Source of the DNA: Paraburkholderia madseniana
GTDB lineage: Bacteria; Pseudomonadota; Gammaproteobacteria; Burkholderiales; Burkholderiaceae
DNA length: 46,123 bases
Assembly (NCBI RefSeq): GCF_009690905.1
Contig: NZ_VOSW01000074.1
Span: forward strand, 1 to 46,123
Direction: 5' to 3'
The position numbers were made by a program, and so were the translations under genes. Shown one piece after another: positions 23,370 to 31,557 of the stretch (its first letter is position 1; each line of letters begins with the position of its first letter). The notes under the pieces were generated by a model, which ran no database searches, was not told the origin of the DNA, and saw only the letters and a list, made by a program, of their open reading frames with translations.

Positions 23370-24260
23370 ATGGACAAGCTAAACGTATCAGTCATCGGGC
23401 TTGGGCAAATGGGTGCGGCGCTGGCGCGCGCATACCTGAAAACGGACGCTCGGGTCACGGTTTGGAATCGTTCAGTTGGCAAGGCGACCCCGCTCGTCGA
23501 GCAAGGCGCCGAACTGGCGCCGGACATCGAGGCGGCCGTTACTGCCAGCGACCTCATCATCGTGTGCGTGGCCGACTACGCGACGAGCGACGGCCTGCTC
23601 AAGCAACGCCATGTAGAACCGTTGCTGAAAGGAAGGACACTGATGCAACTGACCACCGGCACGCGCGCCGACGCGGAGCGTTCCGCTCAATGGGCCGCTG
23701 ACGCAGGCATTCAGTATCTCGACGGCGCCGTCATGGACTACCCAGTCGCGGTCGGGTCGAATGAGTGCTTGCTACTGGCCTCCGGCTCAAAGGCTGTCTA
23801 CGAACGCCATGCGCAGGCACTCAAGGTTCTGGGCGGTCGCTTCACGTACGTGGGCGAACAGCCTGGCGCGGCGAGCGTTCTCGATGGGGGACTGCTGACC
23901 ATCTACTACGCGTCGGCAATCGGCTTCATGCAAAGCGCTGGGATGATGATGGCTGAGCACGTAACGCCCGAGACGCTGAAGCACGCACTTGACGCATTCA
24001 GGCCTGTCATCGATAAGACTTTTGAATACTGCACGGATCGTATATCCAGGCATGAGTATGCTGGAACGGAAGCGTCTGTTCATGTGCACATGCTGGGCGT
24101 GAGGTCGCTGCTCAACCGCGCGAAGTCTGCCGGCGTCGAACACAGGCTTCTTCAACTCTTCGTGGACTACCTCGAAAAAGCCAGCGCGAGCGGTCATCAG
24201 GCCGACGAGCTCCCGGCTGTTTTCGAAGTGTTTCGGCCCCGTGAAGCGACAACCACGTAA
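23370..24260 (+). CDS. NADPH-dependent imine-reductase-like oxidoreductase, Asp type
   Basis: A 296-residue protein of the 6-phosphogluconate/3-hydroxyisobutyrate dehydrogenase superfamily, closest in pattern to imine reductases. The cofactor motif GLGQMG is at 10-15 with VWNRS after the second strand; the GAVMDYP segment at about 129-134 replaces the hydroxyisobutyrate-type signature. At the position of the imine-reductase catalytic residue it has Asp172 (ASVLDGGLL), as in (R)-type enzymes; the related protein at 35594-36484 has Tyr. A helical C-terminal domain follows. GAGG lies before the ATG. An intrinsic terminator follows at 24346. The physiological role could be reduction of a cyclic imine or, in reverse, oxidation of an amine. 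Confidence 0.82.
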   Translation: MDKLNVSVIGLGQMGAALARAYLKTDARVTVWNRSVGKATPLVEQGAELAPDIEAAVTASDLIIVCVADYATSDGLLKQRHVEPLLKGRTLMQLTTGTRADAERSAQWAADAGIQYLDGAVMDYPVAVGSNECLLLASGSKAVYERHAQALKVLGGRFTYVGEQPGAASVLDGGLLTIYYASAIGFMQSAGMMMAEHVTPETLKHALDAFRPVIDKTFEYCTDRISRHEYAGTEASVHVHMLGVRSLLNRAKSAGVEHRLLQLFVDYLEKASASGHQADELPAVFEVFRPREATTT

Positions 24261-24345
24261 GAGGTCCACACGCCCGGGCTATCCACTGCAGGTCTTCGAC
24301 ATCTGGCGCTATTCTGCCAGCGTGTAAACACCGTCTTCTCTGATA

Positions 24346-24380
24346 AGCGTCCCGAACCCTGGTTCCGGACGCTTTTCCTC
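24346..24380 (+). terminator. Intrinsic terminator after the imine-reductase-like gene
   Basis: A 13-bp stem with one mismatch (24346-24358 with 24361-24373) and a two-base loop, followed by TTTCCTCTT. It is GC-rich and in the plus orientation. It ends about 30 bases before the ATG of the downstream transaminase, so transcription of that gene must start very close by or read through. It may therefore act as an attenuator. Confidence 0.75.
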
Positions 24381-24406
24381 TTGTGTAGTTAGACACACCT
24401 TCCACC

Positions 24407-25780
24407 ATGACCAAAACACCAGCAGCAATTCGCGACATCGAACACACGCTCCACGGGTTCGTTGAGCTGAACGCTCATCGCGAGAATGGATCAACCGTTA
24501 TCACTGGCGGCAAAGGCGTGTGGGTATTCGACGAAAAAGGTACGCCCTATCTCGAAGGCGCCGCAGGCATGTGGTGCGCCTCGTTGGGATTCGGTGAACA
24601 GGCTCTCATGGATGCGGCAAACGAGCAATTCGCAAAGCTACCCTACTACCACTCAGTAGCATTCAAGACGACGCACCCGGCCATCGATCTTGCAGAGCGG
24701 CTCGCGACACGTGTCCCAATCAAGAATGCGAAAGTTAATTTCTGTCTATCCGGCTCGGAGGCGAACGACTTCCTTGTGAAAATCGTTCGGTTTTATAACA
24801 ACGCAATCGGGCGCCCACGGAAAAAGAAGATCATTGCGCGCGTCAATGGTTACCACGGCGCCACGCTAATGGCAACCAGCCTCACCGGGATTACCGCCAA
24901 TCATGCCGGGTTCGATTTGCCCTTGCCAGGCGTGCTGCACGTGTCCGATCCAAAGGCGTTTAGCAACGCATTGTCCGGAGAAACTGAAGCAGATTTCGCC
25001 GCACGCCTCTGCGGGGAGCTTGAGGAGAAGATTCTGCAGGAGGGGCCGGATACAGTCGCTGCGTTCATCGCGGAACCTGTGACCGGCGCAGGTGGTGTGG
25101 TGATCCCTCCGGCCGGCTATTACGAAGGCGTTCAACAAATTCTGAAGCGCTATGACGTTCTATTCCTCGCGGACGAAGTCATCACGGGCTTCTGCCGCAC
25201 AGGGAAATACTGGGGCTCGACGTCGATGGGTATGACACCGAATACCATGACGCTTGCCAAGGGGCTAACTTCAGCATATCAGCCACTCGCTGCGATCGTG
25301 CTGTCTGATGAGATCTATCGAGGACTTGAGCTTGGAAGCGCAAATCTTGGGTGGTTCGGACACGGGACTACGTATGCGGGTCATCCTGTAGGTTGTGCGG
25401 TCGCGTTGAAGGTCATGGAATTGATTGAAGAACGCGGGATTGAAGCCCACGTTGCTCGTGTCGCCCAGACATTCTCAAAACGCCTTGATGTGCTGCGCGA
25501 TTTGCCATTTGTTGGCGATGTACGGTCGATTGGACTGATGGGTGCGGTCGAGTTCGTTGTCGACAAGAAGACAAAGACCCCGTTTAACCCCAAGGGCTCT
25601 TTTGCGAAAGCACTCAAGGAACGTGCCGAGCAGAAGTATCACCTGATCTGCCGCACGCTGGCCGGCGGTGACAGTTGCGCATTCTCTCCTCCTCTTATCA
25701 TCACGGAAGAAGAAATCAATGAAATGTTCGATCGCTTTACAAAGGCTCTGGCCGATGTAGCCGCTGGCTATATGCACTGA
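24407..25780 (+). CDS. Class III aminotransferase, omega-transaminase-like
   Basis: A 457-residue PLP enzyme of the (S)-omega-transaminase/aspartate-aminotransferase-fold group. The active-site Trp57 motif (GMWCASLGFG) is at about 54-63, SGSEAN at 115-120, NGYHGAT at 147-153, FLADEVITGFCRTG with Asp256, and PLP-binding Lys285 in TLAKGLTSAYQP. GHGTTYAGHPVGCAVAL is also typical. It would move an amino group from an amine or beta/omega-amino acid to pyruvate or another oxo acid. No ribosome-binding site is visible before the ATG, which sits just after a terminator-like hairpin; homologues begin at the same place. Together with the class IV enzyme it gives the locus two transaminases of opposite expected stereopreference. 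Confidence 0.9.
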   Translation: MTKTPAAIRDIEHTLHGFVELNAHRENGSTVITGGKGVWVFDEKGTPYLEGAAGMWCASLGFGEQALMDAANEQFAKLPYYHSVAFKTTHPAIDLAERLATRVPIKNAKVNFCLSGSEANDFLVKIVRFYNNAIGRPRKKKIIARVNGYHGATLMATSLTGITANHAGFDLPLPGVLHVSDPKAFSNALSGETEADFAARLCGELEEKILQEGPDTVAAFIAEPVTGAGGVVIPPAGYYEGVQQILKRYDVLFLADEVITGFCRTGKYWGSTSMGMTPNTMTLAKGLTSAYQPLAAIVLSDEIYRGLELGSANLGWFGHGTTYAGHPVGCAVALKVMELIEERGIEAHVARVAQTFSKRLDVLRDLPFVGDVRSIGLMGAVEFVVDKKTKTPFNPKGSFAKALKERAEQKYHLICRTLAGGDSCAFSPPLIITEEEINEMFDRFTKALADVAAGYMH

Positions 25781-25859
25781 CCTGAAGCGGTGAGAACCGG
25801 CCACGTTCCCGCGGGAGCATGACCGGACTTCGCTCTCGGTACGGCTTAAGAACCAGCGG

Positions 25860-26138
25860 CTATGATGCGGAGACAGATGCCATCGTCAGGTCGGCCCACG
25901 TAAGCACCACGGGTACCCCGGGAGAGGCTTTGAGGACTCTCGAAACAGCCTCAAAAATCACCGACCGACCGATATAGAACGCCTCTTTCCTCGGGATAAC
26001 GTGGTCCACTAGCGCAGCTGCACTTAAGGCACCTTCTGTGACCAGGCAGTTCACAAGCTCGCCGTCTACGATGGCGTCGAATACCGCGTGCCCGTCTTCA
26101 AACGAGACCGCGTCGGGGGTAGGAAATACGATTTCCAT
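25860..26138 (-). CDS. DUF1488-like small protein
   Basis: A 92-residue protein resembling DUF1488 members: MEIVFPTPDAVSFEDG at the N-terminus, then VFDAIVDGELVNCLVTEGAL, with a helical C-terminal half. Function unknown for the family. The ATG at 26138 follows a weak ribosome-binding site. It lies on the opposite strand to its neighbours, converging on the transaminase, and has its own upstream region. Confidence 0.65.
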   Translation of the reverse strand: MEIVFPTPDAVSFEDGHAVFDAIVDGELVNCLVTEGALSAAALVDHVIPRKEAFYIGRSVIFEAVSRVLKASPGVPVVLTWADLTMASVSAS

Positions 26139-26603
26139 GAGTAATGGCTCTGAATGAATTGCGGATGCTCGCTGTGAAAATTCGGTTACAGCTCAAGCAA
26201 GTCGCAATGTTGACACGGGTCGATGCATTTGAATCTATTCTGCACAAACGCTAGCAACATTTCGAGGTTCTGAGAGGACATTTACATGTGTGTCCCGGCC
26301 TACAGAATACGTGGCATCGCTGGGGTACTCCGGCTAGGATATGCGCTTCATGCAAACCTTCAAGTGCCTTTTTAAACACGATGCCTAGGGCGTATGCAGC
26401 GCTATCCACTCAAATCCTGTGATGCGCGGCCCGCGAATACGACTAATGTCCCTTCCGCACATTGTTATTGATTCAGGCCCGACTAGACTTAGTACGCGAT
26501 TCCTGAATTGCATATCGATCTCTTTGCGTCGACTGGCTTTGACGCTTCGAACCGACGCATCAGCGTATTCGAACTATCTGAATATCCGTTACGGAGCCTT
26601 CTC
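26139..26603. other. Divergent intergenic region
   Basis: About 465 bases between the DUF1488-like gene and the dioxygenase gene. It presumably contains both promoters. An open frame that extends the dioxygenase upstream by 32 codons starts here but lacks the ribosome-binding site of the chosen start. No other feature recognised. Confidence 0.4.
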
Positions 26604-27491
26604 ATGTCGTCAACATCAAACAAGCAACGCCTCCAGGAAGTTCCGGCCGGTACGCCGGCGGACGAAGTAAAACGAATCATCGATGCCGATGGCGGCGTCA
26701 TCGTCAAAGGTCTGTTCGCAGGGCGAGTCGATCGAATGAATGAAGAGCTCGACCCGCTTATCGCGAAATGGCACGAGGGTGTCAAGGGCAACGAGTGGAT
26801 GGAAGAGTTTGCTGGCCGTCAAACCAAGCGCATGACCCAGCTCGTTGCACGAAGCAAGACCTTTCGCGAAGAGATGATTGACGACGCGACGATGCTCTCT
26901 TACATCGACACGATGATGCTGGAGAATGCCGACTCGTACTGGATGAACGCGGCCCAAGTGATCCAGTTGCAACCCGGCGAAAAAGCGCAAATGTTGCATC
27001 GTGACCTTGAGAACTATCCCATCTTCCGGAAATACGGCCCGGAAGGTCCCGAGGTGATGTGCAACTGCCTCGTGGCGCTCTCTGACTATACGGAAGAAAT
27101 GGGCGCGACCCGCGTCATCCCGGATAGTCACAAGTGGGCCGACTTCGAAGACCGAGGCGACCCGGCGCAGACCATTCCTGCCGTCATGGAGAAGGGCGAC
27201 GCACTCGTTTATTCCGGAAAAATGCTTCATGGCGGGGGCGAAAACCGCAGCAGCAAACCACGCCGCGCTTTGGCGCTCGCCTTCTGCCTTGGGTGGCTAG
27301 TGCCGGAAGAAGCCTATCCGTTTGTGGTGCCGCTTGAAATTGCCCGAACGATGAGCCCGCGCGCTCAGCAGTTGATGGGATTCCGCTCATTCCACAACTC
27401 CAAACTTGGCGGCGGCAGTCTGTGGCAGGTCGACTACCTCGAGCTCGCTGATTTCCTCAAGCTGAACACGTCCGAAGTAACAACGTCGTAA
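26604..27491 (+). CDS. Phytanoyl-CoA dioxygenase (PhyH) family Fe(II)/2-oxoglutarate oxygenase
   Basis: A 295-residue protein; start ATG 26604 (MSSTSNKQ), with GGAG eight bases upstream. The facial triad is His132 and Asp134 (MLHRDLENY) and His209 (KMLHGGGENRS). Basic residues for 2-oxoglutarate binding follow (SKPRRALAL, Arg220/Arg221). The double-stranded beta-helix core spans roughly residues 115-235. PhyH proteins hydroxylate or halogenate diverse small molecules; substrate cannot be read from the sequence. It stands alone on the plus strand, next to the transaminase region, so it may introduce the oxygen that later steps act on. Confidence 0.85.
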   Translation: MSSTSNKQRLQEVPAGTPADEVKRIIDADGGVIVKGLFAGRVDRMNEELDPLIAKWHEGVKGNEWMEEFAGRQTKRMTQLVARSKTFREEMIDDATMLSYIDTMMLENADSYWMNAAQVIQLQPGEKAQMLHRDLENYPIFRKYGPEGPEVMCNCLVALSDYTEEMGATRVIPDSHKWADFEDRGDPAQTIPAVMEKGDALVYSGKMLHGGGENRSSKPRRALALAFCLGWLVPEEAYPFVVPLEIARTMSPRAQQLMGFRSFHNSKLGGGSLWQVDYLELADFLKLNTSEVTTS

Positions 27492-27752
27492 ATCTATCCG
27501 GCGCCGTCGCCCTTCCCAGCCCTCAGCCATCCTTCATGACAGGCTGCGGGCCGGGGTGCAAGAGCAGGTTCCACTGCATATCACCCGCCGCGTAATACCC
27601 CATACTATCGCACATAAACATGCCGTGGGTCCGATTCCGTTAGGCAAACTGCTGATGCTTGTCGCAGCCCCTGCAAATACAACCCAGCTCCTTACCAATT
27701 AACGGCCACTGTGAAACCGTCCGTCGCGGTCAGCCGTATATGAAGCCGACGA

Positions 27753-27965
27753 TCAGACCGTAGCCTCCAATCCGTTTTCGTCGACCCACGCTCGCGCCCA
27801 CTGCATCGCTGACTCGCGCGCAGCATCCTCACTAGCGAATCGTCCGCTCTCTCGTACTCGCATCAACACCTCGCCTCGGAAGAAGATGATTCCGCGCGCA
27901 CTGTAGCTGCCATCGGAATTTCTCACTTCCTCAACGGCGAGGATGTGTTCTCGATACCGATTCAT
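27753..27965 (-). CDS. Small hypothetical protein (70 aa)
   Basis: A 70-residue protein from ATG 27965, MNRYREHILAVEEVRN, with two beta-strand-like segments (SYSARGIIFFRGEVLMRV) and a C-terminal helix rich in Ala and Trp (ESAMQWARAWVDENG). It is similar in size and style to uncharacterised burkholderial proteins. It follows the YCF48-like gene on the same strand after 151 bases. I chose the short form because the longer open frame has arginine/cysteine-rich, non-protein-like sequence. Confidence 0.55.
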   Translation of the reverse strand: MNRYREHILAVEEVRNSDGSYSARGIIFFRGEVLMRVRESGRFASEDAARESAMQWARAWVDENGLEATV

Positions 27966-28116
27966 GATGCTCAAGATCTCTGATCTCCTGGATAGGCAGG
28001 AAAGGCAATCTGCGCGTGGCAAGCAAACTCGCTCCCTACTCGCCACGCACGCTGCTGCCAACCTTAGACGCCTACTGCTATGAGGACAATGCCGTGGAGG
28101 CAAGCCCATACCAAGA

Positions 28117-29142
28117 CTATTGCTTTACCGGCCCACTGTCGGAGAAAAGAACCACTCTCCCGTCCTGTGCCTGCGCTGCCGCAGTCAGTGGCAATCTGTC
28201 AGAACGTTGTGCTCCGCCAAAGGTCTTTCCGTCGTCGTTGCTCAGCATCGAGACGCCATCCAGCGCAACCGCGAGGACCGTTCCATTCGAACGCTGAATG
28301 ATGCCGTTCACCGAGCTGTGGAAGCTCGTCGAGACGTTGCTCCAGGTCTGGCCGTCATCACTACTGCGGTAGATTGATCCGCGAAGGCCGCCGACCAGCA
28401 GCGTGCCGTCCCTCAACGCCGTACCGCTCCAGAAGCTGCCGGCATATCCGGTCGGAAGGTAGGTCCACGATGTGCCGTTGTCGGCCGACCTTAGTACGAA
28501 GCCTTTCTCAGCCGAAATGAACAGCTCGCCCTTCGCATTCGGGAACATGCCGTAGAGGTTGACATCTGCCTTTGTACTGCCCGGCGGCGGCGGCAGGGCA
28601 ACGTCCTTCCATGTCGCACCGCCATCGGATGTATGCAGCATCAAGGACCAAAGCCCAACGGCCCATCCCTCCGACTTGTCCTTGAAATACACCGAGAAGA
28701 ATGGTCGATCATTGGCGATGTCGACGCGCTGAAGCCGCCACGTCTCGCCAGCGTCGTCTGTTCTGAGAATGGCGCCCCACTGCCCAACAGCCCAACCCGT
28801 CTTATCGTCGACAAAGACCACAGACGTCAACATCGAACTGATCGGCACGCTAGCGGCCTGGCGATAGTGTTCGCCGTTGTCGTCCGACAGCAATATGGCG
28901 CCATGGTCGCCAACGCTCACGATCCGCTTTCCTGCCGTGGCAGCGCTAAGCATTGCCGCGCCAAGCGCTCCAACACTGTGCGCAGCCGGCGTAACCGCCA
29001 GTACTGGCTTGTCGGCCGGTGCGTCAGCAGCCAGAACATAGTTCGAGAAGACCAGCAGGCAGGCAGCCGCCGCGCATGCCCGGACTCCTCCGCGTGGCGC
29101 GCTTACGGGCGAATGGAACAGATTCCGCAGAATACTTTGCAT
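28117..29142 (-). CDS. YCF48/Hcf136-like beta-propeller protein, exported
   Basis: A 341-residue protein with an N-terminal signal peptide (AAAACLLVFSNYVLAADA) and repeated propeller blades carrying the sialidase-like pattern: ILLSDDNGEHY, ILRTDDAGETW, MLHTSDGGATW, VLRSADNGTSW, IYRSSDDGQTW, MLSNDDGKTF. WAVGQWG and WAVGLWS are YCF48 hallmarks. It begins nine bases after the stop of the MMPL transporter gene, so the two are co-translated. Proteins of this kind repeatedly accompany MMPL transporters with DUF1302/DUF1329 proteins. The inferred role is a periplasmic partner of the transporter. Confidence 0.87.
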   Translation of the reverse strand: MQSILRNLFHSPVSAPRGGVRACAAAACLLVFSNYVLAADAPADKPVLAVTPAAHSVGALGAAMLSAATAGKRIVSVGDHGAILLSDDNGEHYRQAASVPISSMLTSVVFVDDKTGWAVGQWGAILRTDDAGETWRLQRVDIANDRPFFSVYFKDKSEGWAVGLWSLMLHTSDGGATWKDVALPPPPGSTKADVNLYGMFPNAKGELFISAEKGFVLRSADNGTSWTYLPTGYAGSFWSGTALRDGTLLVGGLRGSIYRSSDDGQTWSNVSTSFHSSVNGIIQRSNGTVLAVALDGVSMLSNDDGKTFGGAQRSDRLPLTAAAQAQDGRVVLFSDSGPVKQ

Positions 29143-29151
29143 CGAAACACC

Positions 29152-31512
29152 TCAGTGACTGAGAACGCCGGGCGCGCGTACGGGGCGGCGCCGCGGAAAG
29201 AGCTTTTCCAGAACAACGGCGAGCGCAGGCAGCGCTGTCATCGCCATAACGAGATTGACGACAAACATGAATGCGAGCAGCTTGCCCATGTCGGCCTGGA
29301 ATTTGAGCGCCGAGAAGGACCAGGTCGCAACACCGATCGCGAGCGTGATTGCCGTGAAGATCGTTGCCATGCCAACCTCCAGAATCGAATGCTCCAATGC
29401 CTTAACAATCGTTTCACCGCCCGCAAGGTGAGCCTGGAGTCGATTGTAGATATAGAACGCGTAGTCGACGCCAATACCGACGGCCAGCACCATGACCGGA
29501 AGCGTGGCGACCGTCAGACCAATCTCGAACTCCTTCATGAACCAATATCCAATGAAAGTGCCCACCGTCAGCGGCAGGCAGCATGCGACCACTGCCCGAA
29601 GATCTCGATAGACCGCAAAGACGAGTATGACGATGGCCAGATACACGTAAAGCATCATCGGCAACTCGCTCTTCTCAACCTCGTCGTTTGTCGCCGCGAG
29701 CACACCTGCATTGCCTGCGGCCAGCCGGAGTTCGACACCCGCGGTCTTATGGCTCGAAGCAAACGCCTTGGCGGCGGCAATCACCCGGTTGATGGTCGAC
29801 GCCTTATGGTCAGCAAGGTAGAGATGGACCGCCGTCATGCTGCAGTCCGGGCGCATGTAGCCGCGCACACGGTTGATTTCAGCACTGAGCGACGAGTAGT
29901 TCCCCGGGTCGATCGGCACCACACCCATCTTAGGGTTGCCCTCGTTGTATCCCTGATTGTAAGTTCGCAGCATGCCGGCGTATGAACCGACCGACACGAC
30001 GCCAGGCACGGTATTCATCTCGTAGGCAAGCGCATCACCATATTGCCCGACAGCTGGCGAGTCGCACGAATTCGGCGGTGCTTCGATAACCAGCGTAAGC
30101 CAATCAAGACCAACATCGAAGCTGCTGGCAATCGATACGGCATCACGATTGAAGCGCGCGTCAGGGCGCAATTCAGGTGCCCCCGGTTGCAACGTCCCCA
30201 CTACGCGGTCACGACTTTCCCATACCGCCGCTGAAAAGATTCCGGCAACAACAAACAAGGTGATGACAGCGTTGCGCGGCTCGGCGATACGTGCAAGCAC
30301 CCGAAGCCATCGGGCACGGCTTTCGCGCTTCTGCATCGCCTTTTGCGCATACTCACGTGTGAAAGTGAAGCAAGACGCGGCAACCGGCAGCATCACCAAG
30401 TTAGTGAGGATCTTATACCCGACACCCAGCGACGCCGTTATTGCCAGTTCTCGAATCATCGGAATCGGAATGAGTAGCAGCGTAACGAACGAAACGAACG
30501 CGGTGACCAAGGCCAACGTGCCTGGAATCAGCAGGCCAGTAAAACTGTGCCGCGCGGCCTCCTCGGTCGTTTTGCCGTGTGCCAGTTCTCGGACGATGAA
30601 GTTAATCTGCTGAACCCCGTGCGACACGCCGATAGCGAAAACCAGAAAGGGAACGAGCACGGCTAACGGGTCCAGCCCGAATCCCAGTAGGCGTAACGTG
30701 CCGAACTGCCACACGAGTGATGTAAGAGAACACACGATCGGGAGAATCGTGAAGCGCAGAGAATGGCAATACCAGTAAACCGCAACTCCAGTCAGCACCA
30801 ACGCAATACAGCAGAACAGCAGAACACCCTCAGCTCCGTCCGCGATATCGCCAATCTGCTTGGCGAAGCCGATGATCTGGACCTCGTACCCCGCGTCCTC
30901 AAATGGCTTGCGAACTTTCTCCTCAATCAACTTGTTGTAGGCGACGTAATCGAGAACCTTGCCATCCGCACCGACCTCATTGATCGAGGCGGTCACCATG
31001 GCAGCTTTCTGGTCCCGCGAAACCAGCGAGCCCATGTAGCCGCCCTGATCCGTTGCCTTGCGCGCAGCTTCAACCCGCGCGGCATTCATATTTTCCGGTG
31101 TGACTGTTCCTGGGATAATCGGCTCGGCGCGAAAGCCCTCCTCCGTGATTTCGTTGACGAAGCTGTTCGGCGTCCACAGAGACTGCACACCAAGCCGGTC
31201 TACGTTCGGCAGATAAGCAACAGCCTGCGTGACGTTGTATAGGCGCGTCAGTCCTTCCTTGTTCCAGATGGTGCCGTGTTTGGCGCGGACAACGACTGTA
31301 AGCCGGTTGGCACCCAACAAATCATCGCGATATTTCTGGAACGTCTTGATGTATTCGTGGCCGATAGGAATCTGCTTCTCGAAGCCGGCCTCCATCCGCA
31401 GCTGGATTGCGAACGCACCCATCACGACGGTGAAGAGCAAGAAAGTGATGAGTGTCATGGCACGATGCGCGAACAACCAACGTTCGAGTCTTCCGATTGC
31501 ACGTATAAGCAC
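29152..31512 (-). CDS. MMPL/RND-superfamily transporter
   Basis: A 786-residue inner-membrane protein with the RND/MMPL layout. One helix near residue 20 precedes a large periplasmic loop (to about 230); then come five helices, a second periplasmic loop (about 440-640) and a second set of helices. Helices containing VPFLVFAIGVSHGVQQINF and VMVLAVGIGVDYAFYIYNRL carry the family motifs with acidic/His residues in the membrane. Related proteins export lipids or hydrophobic compounds, or work with outer-membrane partners in uptake. It lies between the DUF1302 gene (45-base gap) and the YCF48-like gene (9-base gap). Confidence 0.88.
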   Translation of the reverse strand: MLIRAIGRLERWLFAHRAMTLITFLLFTVVMGAFAIQLRMEAGFEKQIPIGHEYIKTFQKYRDDLLGANRLTVVVRAKHGTIWNKEGLTRLYNVTQAVAYLPNVDRLGVQSLWTPNSFVNEITEEGFRAEPIIPGTVTPENMNAARVEAARKATDQGGYMGSLVSRDQKAAMVTASINEVGADGKVLDYVAYNKLIEEKVRKPFEDAGYEVQIIGFAKQIGDIADGAEGVLLFCCIALVLTGVAVYWYCHSLRFTILPIVCSLTSLVWQFGTLRLLGFGLDPLAVLVPFLVFAIGVSHGVQQINFIVRELAHGKTTEEAARHSFTGLLIPGTLALVTAFVSFVTLLLIPIPMIRELAITASLGVGYKILTNLVMLPVAASCFTFTREYAQKAMQKRESRARWLRVLARIAEPRNAVITLFVVAGIFSAAVWESRDRVVGTLQPGAPELRPDARFNRDAVSIASSFDVGLDWLTLVIEAPPNSCDSPAVGQYGDALAYEMNTVPGVVSVGSYAGMLRTYNQGYNEGNPKMGVVPIDPGNYSSLSAEINRVRGYMRPDCSMTAVHLYLADHKASTINRVIAAAKAFASSHKTAGVELRLAAGNAGVLAATNDEVEKSELPMMLYVYLAIVILVFAVYRDLRAVVACCLPLTVGTFIGYWFMKEFEIGLTVATLPVMVLAVGIGVDYAFYIYNRLQAHLAGGETIVKALEHSILEVGMATIFTAITLAIGVATWSFSALKFQADMGKLLAFMFVVNLVMAMTALPALAVVLEKLFPRRRPVRAPGVLSH

Positions 31513-31557
31513 GGTCTTTTCCTCAAAAACAAGTCCCCCATGCGGGGGGACGGAGTG

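Noticed and set aside
28633..29985. Plus-strand open frame of 450 codons
   Set aside because: It is antisense to the YCF48-like and MMPL genes and is rich in Arg, His and Cys, typical of a shadow frame in GC-rich DNA.
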